A stretch of 64,000 bases of DNA from Rosistilla ulvae (GTDB lineage Bacteria; Planctomycetota; Planctomycetia; Pirellulales; Pirellulaceae): NCBI RefSeq assembly GCF_007741475.1, contig NZ_CP036261.1:4589798-4653797 (forward strand), in the 5' to 3' direction. Made by a program: the position numbers and the translations under genes. Each line of letters opens with the position of its first letter. Within the stretch, counting starts at the first letter, position 1. This document shows positions 34,899 through 45,206 of the stretch, piece after piece. Below the pieces are notes generated by a model. The model had not been told where the DNA came from and did no database searches. It saw only the letters and a list, made by a program, of their open reading frames with translations.

Positions 34899-35134
34899 CG
34901 AATGCATCCTTGCAAGTTGGTGAGGGCGGATGTCAACCACCGTCGAAAGGGGAGGAAATCTTCACAGCCAAACTCGTTTCGAGATCGAAACTTCTACGAG
35001 CGGCGTGAACAGGCTAGTGTGCTCCAGCCAGAAGGCTGGAGGATCGGGAGGTTAATCGAGTTTGCCGCCGGAAAAAAGAGCGATTCGCAAAGAACCGTGA
35101 ATTTGCCGCACCACGACCGCGATAGCATTCCACG

Positions 35135-37042
35135 CTACTGCCGCATGCGGTCCCCTTGCAGGCCCGCGTTGAGCCAGCCGCCGTTGGTCTGCACTTCAGC
35201 GATATTGAGGGTTCCCAGCCGGTTGACCGGATCGGGCAGCTTGGCGACCGGAATCGGTTCGAACTTAAAATCGGCCGGCAATTCGTCCAACAACCGTCGC
35301 TTGAGGACGTTCATCTGTTGAATAAAGCGTCCGCCACGCATCCCTTCGGGGGCTGTCACTTGGACATCGTCGCCGCGGACGGCAACATACATCCCGTCGC
35401 GTTGTTCCACCGTGTACCCGAAACGAACGTTCATCGCCACCAACGGCACATTTTCCAAGAACCACGTCTGCCCACGCAACACGATTGAAATTTTGTTCCC
35501 TTCGAATTCGACCTCGATCGGCCGCTCGTCGGCAAAATGAATTCCCATCCCTTCAGGAATCTGCTCCTGATCTTTCTCCGATAGCTTGATCCCCAAAACC
35601 TGGAACTCGCGGCGGATGCTGTCGATCTTCCGTCCCGCATAGATCCGCTGGCAAACGCTGCCGACCGTCGATTCGTGAAGCATCACGCCGATGTCGCCGG
35701 CCGCCTGTTTCGGCAGCGCAGTGTAGGCCGGTTGGGAAAGTCCCGCATCGAACCGCAGCGCGACGGTCAACTTACTGGGATCGGTCAAAAAGTCGAAGGT
35801 TTGTGGCTGCACGTTCAATCGCAGCAGCGATCGTTGGACCTCGATATCGAAATCACGGCGGGCTTCAGCGATCTCTTCGACGATGTCTTCGTCGAACCGC
35901 TTCAGAAACGAATCGCTGGTTCGGTTGGAAAGATCGTGCCGCGCTTGCGGTTGCTCTTTGGCGATTTCGTTCCCGGCGATTCGCCGCACCAACTTGCCGA
36001 TACCGCCCCGGAATTTGCTGCAAACCTGTTCGGTGCGCAGATTGGAATTGGCTTGCGCCGTTCCTTTAAGCGTCAGGAACTGGTCCTCGGAAAAGATCAC
36101 TGTCTTCTGAGCCGTCAGCACGGTGTCGCCGCGGAGCGTAAATGAAACCGGTCCCTGGCGGCCGTTCATCGTCGATTGTACCGTCCCCTGAAATCGAACC
36201 TCGCACTGACCGGGGGAAGTGCCGCTGACCGGATGCATCGTCGCGACACCCGTCAACACCGCCTGGCCTGTCACCTGCACCTTGTCTTTGTTTTCGCGGA
36301 TCGGCTGGACTTCGGTCACCTGCCGCGCAGTGAGTGTCGCCAAGGCGGCGGCGGAGACATCGACGTTCGTGTTCGCCCGACCAAAGCGGTCGGCGACGCG
36401 AGCCAATTCAGCGGCCAGTTGTTCGCGCGATCGAAACCATTCGGTCAGCTGCGCCATGCGTCGGATCTCCGCCGACGTTCTGGCGTGATCCTGCAGGGCC
36501 AACAGATCGGCAAATTCATCCCGTCGTTTTTCGAAGTCTTGAGCCAGCGTTGTCGGCCGATCGGCCAGCAGTTCCGGGTCGTCGGGAAATTGTTCCAAAT
36601 CGATTTCGAACTGGGCAATCTTTTCCGCCGAAATCGACTGCCGACGGGCCAACACCAGTCCGCTTCGCAGATCGACCAAGTGCTTTCGCAAACGAGTCAA
36701 CGACGGCCGCTCGATTCCATCGTGCAGTCCCGCCAGACGATACATCGATGCGGTGACCGCCTCGATCGCATCATCGTCCACTTGGTCGCTCGCCAACGCT
36801 TCGCCCAACGGATCGAACAACAAATAGTCTCGCCAGGCCGGACCGCTGCCGGCATACTGCAGCATCGCATCGGCCTCCCGCAACGCATCGACCGCCTCGG
36901 ATCGCCGCTGTTGCAGCGTCGCATCGGTGATCGGTTGAAACGTCGATTGTCGAATCCGATCGATCAAGTCATCCGCATCGACAGTTTGCGACAGCATCCA
37001 ACACAAACCCAACAACGGCAGGGCGCTACGAAATTTCATCAT
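35135..37042 (-). CDS. Exported protein of unknown function (635 aa)
   Basis: A signal peptide (SALPLLGLCWMLSQTVDA) precedes a long soluble chain. Residues about 30-230 are helical and rich in Leu, Arg, Asp and Glu. The later half is beta-rich (GTVQSTMNGRQGPVSFTLRG; VEFEGNKISIVLRGQTW). Only about two cysteines and no catalytic motif are visible. I do not recognise a named family; related proteins occur in Pirellulaceae. It is on the same strand as the 585-residue exported unknown that lies 112 bases upstream, and the two may be expressed together. Periplasmic location is inferred. Confidence 0.7.
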   Translation of the reverse strand: MMKFRSALPLLGLCWMLSQTVDADDLIDRIRQSTFQPITDATLQQRRSEAVDALREADAMLQYAGSGPAWRDYLLFDPLGEALASDQVDDDAIEAVTASMYRLAGLHDGIERPSLTRLRKHLVDLRSGLVLARRQSISAEKIAQFEIDLEQFPDDPELLADRPTTLAQDFEKRRDEFADLLALQDHARTSAEIRRMAQLTEWFRSREQLAAELARVADRFGRANTNVDVSAAALATLTARQVTEVQPIRENKDKVQVTGQAVLTGVATMHPVSGTSPGQCEVRFQGTVQSTMNGRQGPVSFTLRGDTVLTAQKTVIFSEDQFLTLKGTAQANSNLRTEQVCSKFRGGIGKLVRRIAGNEIAKEQPQARHDLSNRTSDSFLKRFDEDIVEEIAEARRDFDIEVQRSLLRLNVQPQTFDFLTDPSKLTVALRFDAGLSQPAYTALPKQAAGDIGVMLHESTVGSVCQRIYAGRKIDSIRREFQVLGIKLSEKDQEQIPEGMGIHFADERPIEVEFEGNKISIVLRGQTWFLENVPLVAMNVRFGYTVEQRDGMYVAVRGDDVQVTAPEGMRGGRFIQQMNVLKRRLLDELPADFKFEPIPVAKLPDPVNRLGTLNIAEVQTNGGWLNAGLQGDRMRQ

Positions 37043-37154
37043 GGTGCAGGTTCAAGTGGTAGATCAAGTTGTGAAGTCAAATCAATGGTGGCGGGCATTC
37101 ATGCGGGCTATGTCATCGAAGTTCCAAGTCCCGGCGGACCTGGAGCCGCGAGAA

Positions 37155-38912
37155 TCAATCGGTCTGTTCGCGGTCGTAGGCACCGATCACGATCGTCCAT
37201 CCTGAATCGGTCAAATTGCCGACGCTGCCGATCATCCCGAAGTACTTTTGCACCTCGGAGAACGGAGGCAGTTTGGAAAAATCGGTGTCGGGCCGCGGGC
37301 GGTCTTCGTCGGACTTCAACAGCATCAACAACATGTTGCCGTACATGCTCTCGGCTTGTTTTAGTCCATCGAGTCCATCGCTGCGAAGGATCTCGTAGGT
37401 GTGACGGATATCGCGATCGCCGCGGACAAACCCTCGCATAAACGACTGCTCCGTCGTCCAAGGTTCCATGCGTTGGGTCATCGCCGCGAACTCTTGACTT
37501 TCGGCCAGCGGTTTGCCTTGGCTCCCCAAGACCACATCCTGGACCATCGTCGCGTGCGTGGAGATCCACAACCGCCCATCGGCGACCATGATGCCAGCGC
37601 GAGTGAAAGTGGAATTGCCCTGCTTGTCCTCCAACGCGATCTCCCAGAGATCGAACTTCTGCCGCGGCAACCGGGATCGAATCGCTTTGTTATCATTCCG
37701 CAAAAATCGGTAGATCAACGATGCCACGCGGCGCTCCTGCACCTTGGGGTTTTCGATCGGGATGGCGATCAAGGTTCGCTCTCGCCGCTCCGCCTCCAGG
37801 TAATCGCTGTGCGTGACAATTTCCGGTTCCAGCATCGGCAACAAACCACCGATCAAGTCGAAACCGAGATCGTTTTTCCAATCGCCCAGCGTCGCCTCCC
37901 ACGCGCCGGGGGCGTCGGTCACGTCGTCGTAGACATCCCCGATGTTGGACAACATCGACAGCAAGTTCCAACGATTGACCATCGCATTGCTGGTCGTATC
38001 GTGAACGAAAGCGGGGGGAGTGAGGTCGCCAGCGACAAAGTCGAGCGACTTCAATGCCTTTTCGCGAGGCGGCGGCGCATCGATCTGGATGTCGTTCAAG
38101 AAGTCAAATCCGCCGTCGCCAATCCAGCCAAATCCGCCGATCCCTTGGATCCCCGCAAACCCATGACGCAGCGGGAATGGCGGGCGATCGGGATGAGCGC
38201 TCGATACGGTCCCTTCCTTCTTATTCATCACGACCGCCAATCGGATCACATCGGCATACCAACGAACGTCGGCCTCGCCATCGCGTGGCGGTGCGGCGGT
38301 CATGCGTTGGTACGCGGCAACCGATTGCAGACTCTTCCAATTCGCGGCATCAGCCCAGCCCGAAACGATGCGGGTTGCGATCGCCACATCGCCGCTGATC
38401 AACAAACCGTGGTCGGTGTACGCGTAGAGCACCTGTTCGTCGTCGGACATGTCGTAGATCTTCGCCGCGATCGGAAAGCTGGCGTTGCTGGCGCGGCCCC
38501 CATCGGAAACGATCTGCCGCCCCGCCTCATCGATCATCTTCTGCGCACTTTCGGCAGACATTTCGATCAAGAAACTCATCGACAATTCGTCAGCGGCCGA
38601 TTCCAACCCCGCGATCGACAGACGACCAGACGCATATTCCTTCAGCTGCTTGTCGTCGAAGCCGTAGGCGCGGCGGAGGCGGGCGGAGAAGTCTTGTTCG
38701 CTGTCGGCGAATTCGGTCCGAAAGTTGGCCATCGCCGGACTGTCCCACAACCGTCCCATGCTCGTCGCCGCCAGCTTCTCTTGAAAGCTTTTGAAATTGG
38801 CGATCGAGACGAAGAAACGCGTATCGTCAGGGAAATGCTCCGCAGGATCGGCGGCAGCCACGTGGGCGACCAAGAGAACAAGCAGGAGCCATTGTTGAGC
38901 AAATCGCATCAT
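37155..38912 (-). CDS. Exported protein of unknown function (585 aa)
   Basis: The ATG at 38912 is chosen so that MMRFAQQWLLLVLLVAHVAAA forms a signal peptide. The mature chain begins DPAEHFPDDTRFFVSIANF, a layout seen in secreted planctomycete proteins whose first module describes helper or lipoprotein-like beta structure (compare the extracytoplasmic part of the pseudokinase at 20661). No enzyme motif or repeat is visible. It lies between the 635-residue exported protein and the large kinase, all on the minus strand. Function unknown. Confidence 0.7.
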   Translation of the reverse strand: MMRFAQQWLLLVLLVAHVAAADPAEHFPDDTRFFVSIANFKSFQEKLAATSMGRLWDSPAMANFRTEFADSEQDFSARLRRAYGFDDKQLKEYASGRLSIAGLESAADELSMSFLIEMSAESAQKMIDEAGRQIVSDGGRASNASFPIAAKIYDMSDDEQVLYAYTDHGLLISGDVAIATRIVSGWADAANWKSLQSVAAYQRMTAAPPRDGEADVRWYADVIRLAVVMNKKEGTVSSAHPDRPPFPLRHGFAGIQGIGGFGWIGDGGFDFLNDIQIDAPPPREKALKSLDFVAGDLTPPAFVHDTTSNAMVNRWNLLSMLSNIGDVYDDVTDAPGAWEATLGDWKNDLGFDLIGGLLPMLEPEIVTHSDYLEAERRERTLIAIPIENPKVQERRVASLIYRFLRNDNKAIRSRLPRQKFDLWEIALEDKQGNSTFTRAGIMVADGRLWISTHATMVQDVVLGSQGKPLAESQEFAAMTQRMEPWTTEQSFMRGFVRGDRDIRHTYEILRSDGLDGLKQAESMYGNMLLMLLKSDEDRPRPDTDFSKLPPFSEVQKYFGMIGSVGNLTDSGWTIVIGAYDREQTD

Positions 38913-39038
38913 CGGATCAGCACTTCGGGGTGTGTAAAGCAAAGTTGTCGAGAGTTACCGACGTGCGATCACAAACGATCCGCATCGCGGCACGCCACCA
39001 TTGTAGTTAGGCAAAATCACCAAGGAAGACGTAACCGG

Positions 39039-42000
39039 CTACGGAACGGGTTTGATTTGCAGAGCGTCTCGAGCCAGCTGCAAATAGAGTTCCGGGATCT
39101 CGTCGGCGCGATCAAACACATATTGCTGCAACACTTCGCGACCGAGTTCCAGTTTGCCATGGTGTTTGATCATTTGCATGGCGAACACGAGGGCCAACCC
39201 CGAGGTCAGTGGCGGATCGTCCAATCGCTGCACCAGCTCTTCAAACGTTTTGCCGTTCCAATCGACTCCCGACCAAGCCCCCACGATGAACTGCATCTCC
39301 CGTTGGAAGAAGGCGCCTTCCTGGAAGTGGTCGATCAGCGAAATACATTGGCTGTAGAGGATCGAATCGACCTCGGGGTACTGCTTCAGCGTGGCGTCCC
39401 CTTCGTACGCGATCTGCAAAATCGCTTGATACAGGATCATGTTCAACGGCAGCAGGAAGACGTCGCGCATCGAATCTTGCCGCAGCAATTTCGCTCGCCC
39501 GATCCGTCGACCTCGCGGTCCGTCGTTGACATGCGACGAGATCTGTTCGATCCACTCCGGCGGAATCTTTTCGCTCCGCAGGATGATGTTCAACAGCACC
39601 CGGTCGTCGACTCCCGATCCGCCCAGAACCGCCTCCATCACTTTCCGCATCTCTCCGGCGCGGTATCCGTCGGACCAACAGACTAAGATCGGTTCGGCAT
39701 TGAACGCTTCGAGAACCATCGGCACGCCCGAGATACTGGAAAGTTCCTGCGGCGTCGGCCAGCCCTTGTACCAATTCCGGATCCGGCCCTCGAGCCACAG
39801 TTTGTTCGCACCGGCGATGTCCCCTTGATCCTCCAGGATGATTCCCAAAATCCCGCAGGCTTCGCTAAAGTGCGAATAATGGATTCCTTCGATCGGCGTT
39901 TTGGGATCGACGCGTTGGAGGAACGCTTCGAGATCGCGCTGCGCCGCCGGCAGGTCCTCTTGGGCATGGGCAATCCGCGCCCGATCGATCAACAGCGGCA
40001 GATGGGCCGATGCGATCTTGTCGATGTCGTCGTCCAACCATGGCGCGATCGTCTGCAGCGCGTCGTCGTACCGCTGTTCCAGAATCAACATCCAAACGAG
40101 GTCGCTGAGTATCGCCGCCCGTTCGATCTCGTCGGGTTGGGGCAGTTGATCGATCTCGTCCAACAGCGATCGAAGTTCCGGTATCGCTTGCAAACGTGCT
40201 TCGTGTGGTGTCAAAGAACGGTCGCAACGAATCACATCGCACCAACGCCAAACGGCCATCCGCCGCCACGCGGGATCCTCGCTGAACAGATCGATCGCCG
40301 ACCGCAGCGCATCGGCATCCCCCTCGGTCAAAAACGCGATCCGCGACCGCTGGCCCGCTTTGACAAGCATCTTGGAAAACTGCAGCTTGTCCGACGCGGG
40401 AATCAACCGCTGCACATCTTCCATCGAATACAACGTCTGCAATTTATCGTGCAGATATGACATCCGAACTCGCAGTACCGGGGTGTCAGCGTAGACCGCC
40501 AACAACCGAACCGCTGCATAGAGGTACCAACGCGAGTCGTTTTCGTCGTCCGAACCGCTGGGGGAATGGTTCTCGACGATCTCTTCGAGACGCTGAAAAT
40601 ACTCCTGCGGCGATTCATATTCGTAGGTCAGCGCCAGCTTGAATAGCGCTTCGACATCGCGCGGCCGTTTGGCGTAGTGGCTGCGAGCCCCGCTGATGTC
40701 GTCGGCCGCAAACGCTTCATCACCCAATTGAATCTCGCGATCGGCCACCAGGGACGTGTCATCGGCCACCTGGTACTCCAGGACTGGCCGCTGCACCACG
40801 GCAGATGGCGGACAGATCAGCCCCAGTTCTCCCGGATGTTGTGGACTCAACGGGAACGGATCTTGGAACTCCATCGCGTCGCGGCCACCGACGGAGAAGC
40901 TGAGTCCGGTCAAGCCTTGCCGCCGCGCCCGCAGGCGGAGGTTGTTCTTTAATGCAACGGGTTGCTGGCGCAGGATACTGTCGCCCCGCAGCGGATCTTT
41001 GCGAATGATGTACATCCGCACGCGATCCATCTGGTTCGATTCTTCCAACGTCATCAAATCGTCGGGGAGATACGACGGGTCGTAATCTTGATCGGCGACG
41101 ACAAATTGATAGCCGCGTTCCTCGTCGGAGTTGATCAGCAAACCGATCATCGGCGTCTGCAGCGATTCGATCCCAAAGTCGACGGCGATGGAGACGTTCC
41201 CCTTGGGATTCTCCTGCAGCGGCAGCAGCCATTCGTCGCTGAAATCAACGGGTTCACGTACCCAAACACCATCGTCGGCGCTGAATTCGTCCTCGGGATA
41301 CGCTTCGGCGACCAGCGGACGCCACTGCTGCAACCGTTGCTCCAATCGCTGGCGAACCTGGGTTTCCGTCGCGAGAAACTCCTTCGATTTGGGCCACGGA
41401 TATTCGGCGGCGACGCGAGCCAATTCGGCTTCGACCCTCGATTCGATCTCAAGGGTGATCACGCGTTGGTCCAACAACAAGTTGATCGGGTTGGTCCAGA
41501 CGTTTAACAATCGCATCCGCCGCAATTCATCCTGCGGCGGTTCCCCGACGCGCTGTCGTAGCGTTTCGATTTCATCCAGCGTTCCCGTCAGCGTTTGCGC
41601 AAGCTGCGGGTCCAGCTGCATTTCGGCCACCGGTAGATTCGGTTGACTCTGCCGCCGCTCTTCGACAACGATCTGACCGTCATACTCTTGTTCGGCTTGC
41701 GACAACGCCAACTGGTTTTGCAGTTTAACGTTCGCCCGTTCGACAGCCCGCTGAGCCGTCTTGGTCTCCTCCAACGCATTCAACGAGATCACGGTCGCAG
41801 TCGACGTCGCCAACGCGATCACAAACGTCGACGCGATCAACGCCGCACTCCAGCTGCGGTTCTTTCGCGCCCAACGCCCCGCCCGACCAAGCCACGATTC
41901 GCGGACGACCGAAACGCGTTCATCGGCCAGATAGCGGTCGACATCCTCGGCCAATTCGCGGGCCGTTTTGTAGCGCCGCTCGCGATCGGGATCCATCGCG

Positions 42001-43274
42001 GCCCGACAGATCGCCACCAACGGTTTGGGCAGATCGCTGCGGATCGACCGTGGTGAGGGCACATTTCCGCTGCGGACCTGTTCCAGCAACTCGCCGACCG
42101 ACGAAAAGCCTTGATTCGAAAAAGGAGCGATGCCGGTCATCAGATGATACAGCGTCGCCCCAAGGCTGTAGACATCCGCTTGGGAGCCCATCTGTTGCGG
42201 ATCGCCGGAGGCTTGTTCGGGCGACATGTAATAGGGCGTTCCGACCACCGCGCCTTGCTGCGTTTTCGCCCCGCCGGAACCGGACAACGAAACGGGTTGT
42301 CCAGGATCGGCCGTTTCGGCCACGTGGTCGGTCGCCTTGGCCAAGCCCCAGTCGACGACCAAATTCTCGCCGTATTCCCCCAGCATGATATTGGCCGGCT
42401 TCAGATCGCGATGCAGCACGCCGCGGCTGTGTGCATACTCAATCGTGTTGCAGACGCTTTGAAAGCGATTCAACAGACTGCGCAGCCGGCCGGTAAAATG
42501 TTCCCCATTCTCGGGAGCATGCAGGGTCGCGATCTCGTCGGCTAGGCTGTTGCCGGTGATGAACCGCATCGCATAATAAGGACGGCCATCGTCGTAGCGT
42601 CCCAACGCGTAGACCGGCACGATCCCGGGATGCTCCAAACGTCCGGTGATCTCCGCCTCGTAGATGAACCGGTTCTGGCTGTCGAGGATATCGGCAAACC
42701 GTTCCTTGATCTCCTTGATCGCCACGTCGCGACCAAAGTCGAGATCTTCGGCCAGCGAGACCATCCCCAGGCCACCTTCGGCATGCTTGTGCAGTTTGCG
42801 AAAGCGGTCCTGACCGTGAGAGGTCACCTCGCGAGTCGGCCCCAGATCGGTGTTGGGCAGCGTCTGATAGGGATCGTTCTCAGCGGCGCTGGGGATCGTG
42901 CTGAACGGATCGGCCTCGCCGGGATCCGCAGCGCCCGTCGATTGTTCGACCGAATCCAATTGCGAATCGGTGAGCGTGTCGTGTTGACTCGCGTCGTCGG
43001 TCGAAACCTCGGGAGGAAAGGTCTGCAGCGCCGCGTCGACAAAGGCTTGCACTTCCTGCTGCGACGCCGATTCGGGAAGCGAATCGAACATCTGCCGGAT
43101 CACAGACGATTGTGACGGATCGATCGCGCCGTCCGATTCCATCCGCTGCAGAATCGTATCGATCGACTGGCCCGTATCGACCGCATCGCGCAGAAAGTCT
43201 TGATGCGCGTCGGCCGACGCTCCCATGTGCCGCAGCGCGGCGAGTATCCGATCTAGGTCTAACTGGTGACTCAT
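39039..43274 (-). CDS. Large transmembrane Ser/Thr protein kinase (PknB-type)
   Basis: 1411 residues from the ATG at 43274. Residues 1-165 are an acidic Ser/Thr-rich N-terminal region. The kinase domain (about 165-440) is complete: a Gly-rich loop AEGGLGMVSLAE, K187 in VAIKEIK, HRDLKPANIM with D290, DWGLA with D308, GTPYYMSPEQ and DVYSLGATLY. One transmembrane helix follows (about 478-500). The outer or C-terminal part contains a coiled-coil-like segment, a beta-rich module and a helical TPR-like region, ending about residue 1411. It should be an active kinase sensing through its C-terminal part; the signal and substrates are unknown. This is typical of the many PknB-like kinases of planctomycetes. 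Confidence 0.88.
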   Translation of the reverse strand: MSHQLDLDRILAALRHMGASADAHQDFLRDAVDTGQSIDTILQRMESDGAIDPSQSSVIRQMFDSLPESASQQEVQAFVDAALQTFPPEVSTDDASQHDTLTDSQLDSVEQSTGAADPGEADPFSTIPSAAENDPYQTLPNTDLGPTREVTSHGQDRFRKLHKHAEGGLGMVSLAEDLDFGRDVAIKEIKERFADILDSQNRFIYEAEITGRLEHPGIVPVYALGRYDDGRPYYAMRFITGNSLADEIATLHAPENGEHFTGRLRSLLNRFQSVCNTIEYAHSRGVLHRDLKPANIMLGEYGENLVVDWGLAKATDHVAETADPGQPVSLSGSGGAKTQQGAVVGTPYYMSPEQASGDPQQMGSQADVYSLGATLYHLMTGIAPFSNQGFSSVGELLEQVRSGNVPSPRSIRSDLPKPLVAICRAAMDPDRERRYKTARELAEDVDRYLADERVSVVRESWLGRAGRWARKNRSWSAALIASTFVIALATSTATVISLNALEETKTAQRAVERANVKLQNQLALSQAEQEYDGQIVVEERRQSQPNLPVAEMQLDPQLAQTLTGTLDEIETLRQRVGEPPQDELRRMRLLNVWTNPINLLLDQRVITLEIESRVEAELARVAAEYPWPKSKEFLATETQVRQRLEQRLQQWRPLVAEAYPEDEFSADDGVWVREPVDFSDEWLLPLQENPKGNVSIAVDFGIESLQTPMIGLLINSDEERGYQFVVADQDYDPSYLPDDLMTLEESNQMDRVRMYIIRKDPLRGDSILRQQPVALKNNLRLRARRQGLTGLSFSVGGRDAMEFQDPFPLSPQHPGELGLICPPSAVVQRPVLEYQVADDTSLVADREIQLGDEAFAADDISGARSHYAKRPRDVEALFKLALTYEYESPQEYFQRLEEIVENHSPSGSDDENDSRWYLYAAVRLLAVYADTPVLRVRMSYLHDKLQTLYSMEDVQRLIPASDKLQFSKMLVKAGQRSRIAFLTEGDADALRSAIDLFSEDPAWRRMAVWRWCDVIRCDRSLTPHEARLQAIPELRSLLDEIDQLPQPDEIERAAILSDLVWMLILEQRYDDALQTIAPWLDDDIDKIASAHLPLLIDRARIAHAQEDLPAAQRDLEAFLQRVDPKTPIEGIHYSHFSEACGILGIILEDQGDIAGANKLWLEGRIRNWYKGWPTPQELSSISGVPMVLEAFNAEPILVCWSDGYRAGEMRKVMEAVLGGSGVDDRVLLNIILRSEKIPPEWIEQISSHVNDGPRGRRIGRAKLLRQDSMRDVFLLPLNMILYQAILQIAYEGDATLKQYPEVDSILYSQCISLIDHFQEGAFFQREMQFIVGAWSGVDWNGKTFEELVQRLDDPPLTSGLALVFAMQMIKHHGKLELGREVLQQYVFDRADEIPELYLQLARDALQIKPVP

Positions 43275-43716
43275 GACAGCCAATATAGCACCCCAACCAA
43301 CAAACGCCAGAAACCGTTGGGAGGTTTGCAGAGCAATTGAGTGCTTCAATTTGAGGTATCAGCCGCCACGCTGGCAAGTTCGCGGCCGAGTCGCAAGCTA
43401 TCGGCCAGCCGCGTTGTCCGGACATCGCGACGAAATGCTGCACGCCCCCGAAGGAAGTCTTGTCGTGGTGCATTGCATCCAATATCAACCGGGATCCGAA
43501 AATGTAGATTCCGTCCTCACAACCCGCTCAAACTCAGCGAGACCGCCGAAACGCTGGCGTCCCAATAGTGAAAGAGGCAATGGGGCTGTCAGTCGAAATA
43601 AGTTTGCATTACAACGACCAAGCATGTGCTGGCTGAAATCTCGCTCGATTCGGGCGTGGTTGCGGCAGAGTTTAATTGCTTCACGACCGATCGAACGACA
43701 ACGATGAGGAACTTCG
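43275..43716. other. Divergent intergenic region (kinase / Ntn-hydrolase)
   Basis: 442 bases between divergent start codons; promoters for both are expected here. Overlapping open frames on the plus strand have codon use unlike the neighbours and no ribosome binding sites. No repeat or RNA gene was recognised. Confidence 0.45.
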
Positions 43717-44757
43717 ATGAGCGGACTTTATTTGACCTGTTTTAGCATCATGGCGTTGGCGATTGCTGCCACCACGGTCCAAGCCTGTTCTCGCATCCTG
43801 TGGAACAGCAATAAGCTGGCGGTCGTCGTGTCGCGGACGATGGACTGGCCGACATCGACCGAACCGATCTTGACGCTGCTGCCGCGCGGTCTGCAACACG
43901 ACGGCGGAAAAGTGGGACCGCAGGTACTGGTCAAAGAGAACCCGGCGAAGTGGACCTCAAAATATGGCAGCTTGGTCACCACGGTCTACGGGATCGGGAC
44001 CGCCGACGGGTTCAACGAGAAGGGCTTGGGCGTACACATGCTGTTCCTAACCGCCACCGATTTCGGCGAGCGCGACGAAACGAAGCCAGCGGTTCACGCG
44101 GGGCTGTGGGGACAGTACCTGTTGGACAACGCGGCCAACGTCAAAGAAGCGATCGAACTGCAAGAAGCGATCCAGATCGTGATGGTCGAAGCGAAGGGAC
44201 GCATGGCGACGGTCCATCTGGCGATCGAAGACGCCAGCGGCGACTCGGCGATCCTGGAGTTCATCGATGGCAAGCTGGTCGTCCATCACGGTCGGCAGTT
44301 TCGGATCATGACCAACGACCCGACCTACGATCAGCAGATCGAATTGCTCGACAAGCTCGACTTCTCCAATCCCAGCAGCGAAACGCCTCTGCCCGGAAAC
44401 GTCAAACCAACCGATCGCTTCCAGCGGGCAAGCTACTATGCGGCGCTGCTGCCCGAACCGAAGAACGAACGCGAAGCGGTTGCCGGTGTGCTGGCGATCG
44501 CCCGCAACGTTTCGGTCCCCTTCGGTGCTCCCTACAAAGGGTTTGGAATCTACAACACGGAGTATCGCACCGTGATGAACCTGACCAACCTGCGTTATTT
44601 CTTCGAACTGACGACCAGCCCCAACGTGATCTGGGCCGAACTTTCAAAGTTCGACCTGAATCCCGGTGCCCCCGTTAAGGTCTTGGATCCCGACAACATC
44701 GATCTCTCCGGCGACGTCAGCTCGCATTTCCAGACGCTTCCGCAAGCGCCGTTCTAA
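43717..44757 (+). CDS. Exported choloylglycine hydrolase/penicillin V acylase-family Ntn-hydrolase
   Basis: 346 residues. The signal peptide ends at VQA-C24, so cleavage exposes Cys24 as the N-terminal nucleophile of a linear-amide C-N hydrolase. CSRILW, SRTMDWP (Arg and Asp of the active site) and GFNEKGLGVHML agree with this family; an Asn in ILEF...MTNDPTYDQQ and the Arg near RTVMN are also in place. Members cleave bile-salt amides, penicillin V or acyl-homoserine lactones; the natural substrate here is unknown. It is a single gene with normal length. Confidence 0.88.
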   Translation: MSGLYLTCFSIMALAIAATTVQACSRILWNSNKLAVVVSRTMDWPTSTEPILTLLPRGLQHDGGKVGPQVLVKENPAKWTSKYGSLVTTVYGIGTADGFNEKGLGVHMLFLTATDFGERDETKPAVHAGLWGQYLLDNAANVKEAIELQEAIQIVMVEAKGRMATVHLAIEDASGDSAILEFIDGKLVVHHGRQFRIMTNDPTYDQQIELLDKLDFSNPSSETPLPGNVKPTDRFQRASYYAALLPEPKNEREAVAGVLAIARNVSVPFGAPYKGFGIYNTEYRTVMNLTNLRYFFELTTSPNVIWAELSKFDLNPGAPVKVLDPDNIDLSGDVSSHFQTLPQAPF

Positions 44758-45206
44758 GTCGGCCCGATCGCGATCAACTTGCCCCGCGGCGATCTAAAGC
44801 GCATAGTACAAGGGTGAAGCGTGTCCCTTGGTACAGATCGTTCGATCGTCGACGGGAGCGTCGCGATGGCAAGCATCAAAGCGAAAGTCGCCTCCAAAAA
44901 ACAACTCCGCCAACGTCTCCACTGCGAAGTGAGACGATGGCCCGTCCCCTCGGCACGCGCCGAACGTCCCTCGCGAGATCCTGCGGCGAGCTGGAGGAGC
45001 ATGCGATTGATGTTCCTTCACGTTCTTTTCGGTAGCATTCCCGCACCGCCCCCACCGAGAATCGCGGCAGATCGAAATCGCCAGCAACAGCAGCGGCATG
45101 CGAGCACCAACGGTCCCAAATTCGCTGCGATCTCGGCGACTGGAACGCCGATTGCAGCCATAGCCTCGAGAACGAATGTTTCTATTTCTTCCGAAGGAGG
45201 TTTCCA
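44758..45206. other. Intergenic region before the small protein gene
   Basis: 449 bases with scattered open frames on both strands but none with a ribosome binding site or family resemblance. It ends with the strong Shine-Dalgarno sequence of the gene at 45207. I saw no convincing promoter or terminator. Confidence 0.4.
45191..45200 (+). promoter_or_regulatory. Strong ribosome binding site
   Basis: CCGAAGGAGG at 45191-45200 stands 6 bases before the ATG at 45207. Most genes in this window have weak or no Shine-Dalgarno sequence, so this site strongly supports the small open frame that follows. Confidence 0.8.

Noticed and set aside
37401-39686. A 761-codon plus-strand frame opposite two minus-strand genes
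   Set aside because: It spans an intergenic gap between two good minus-strand genes and has His/Arg/Gln-rich antisense composition with no recognisable domain.
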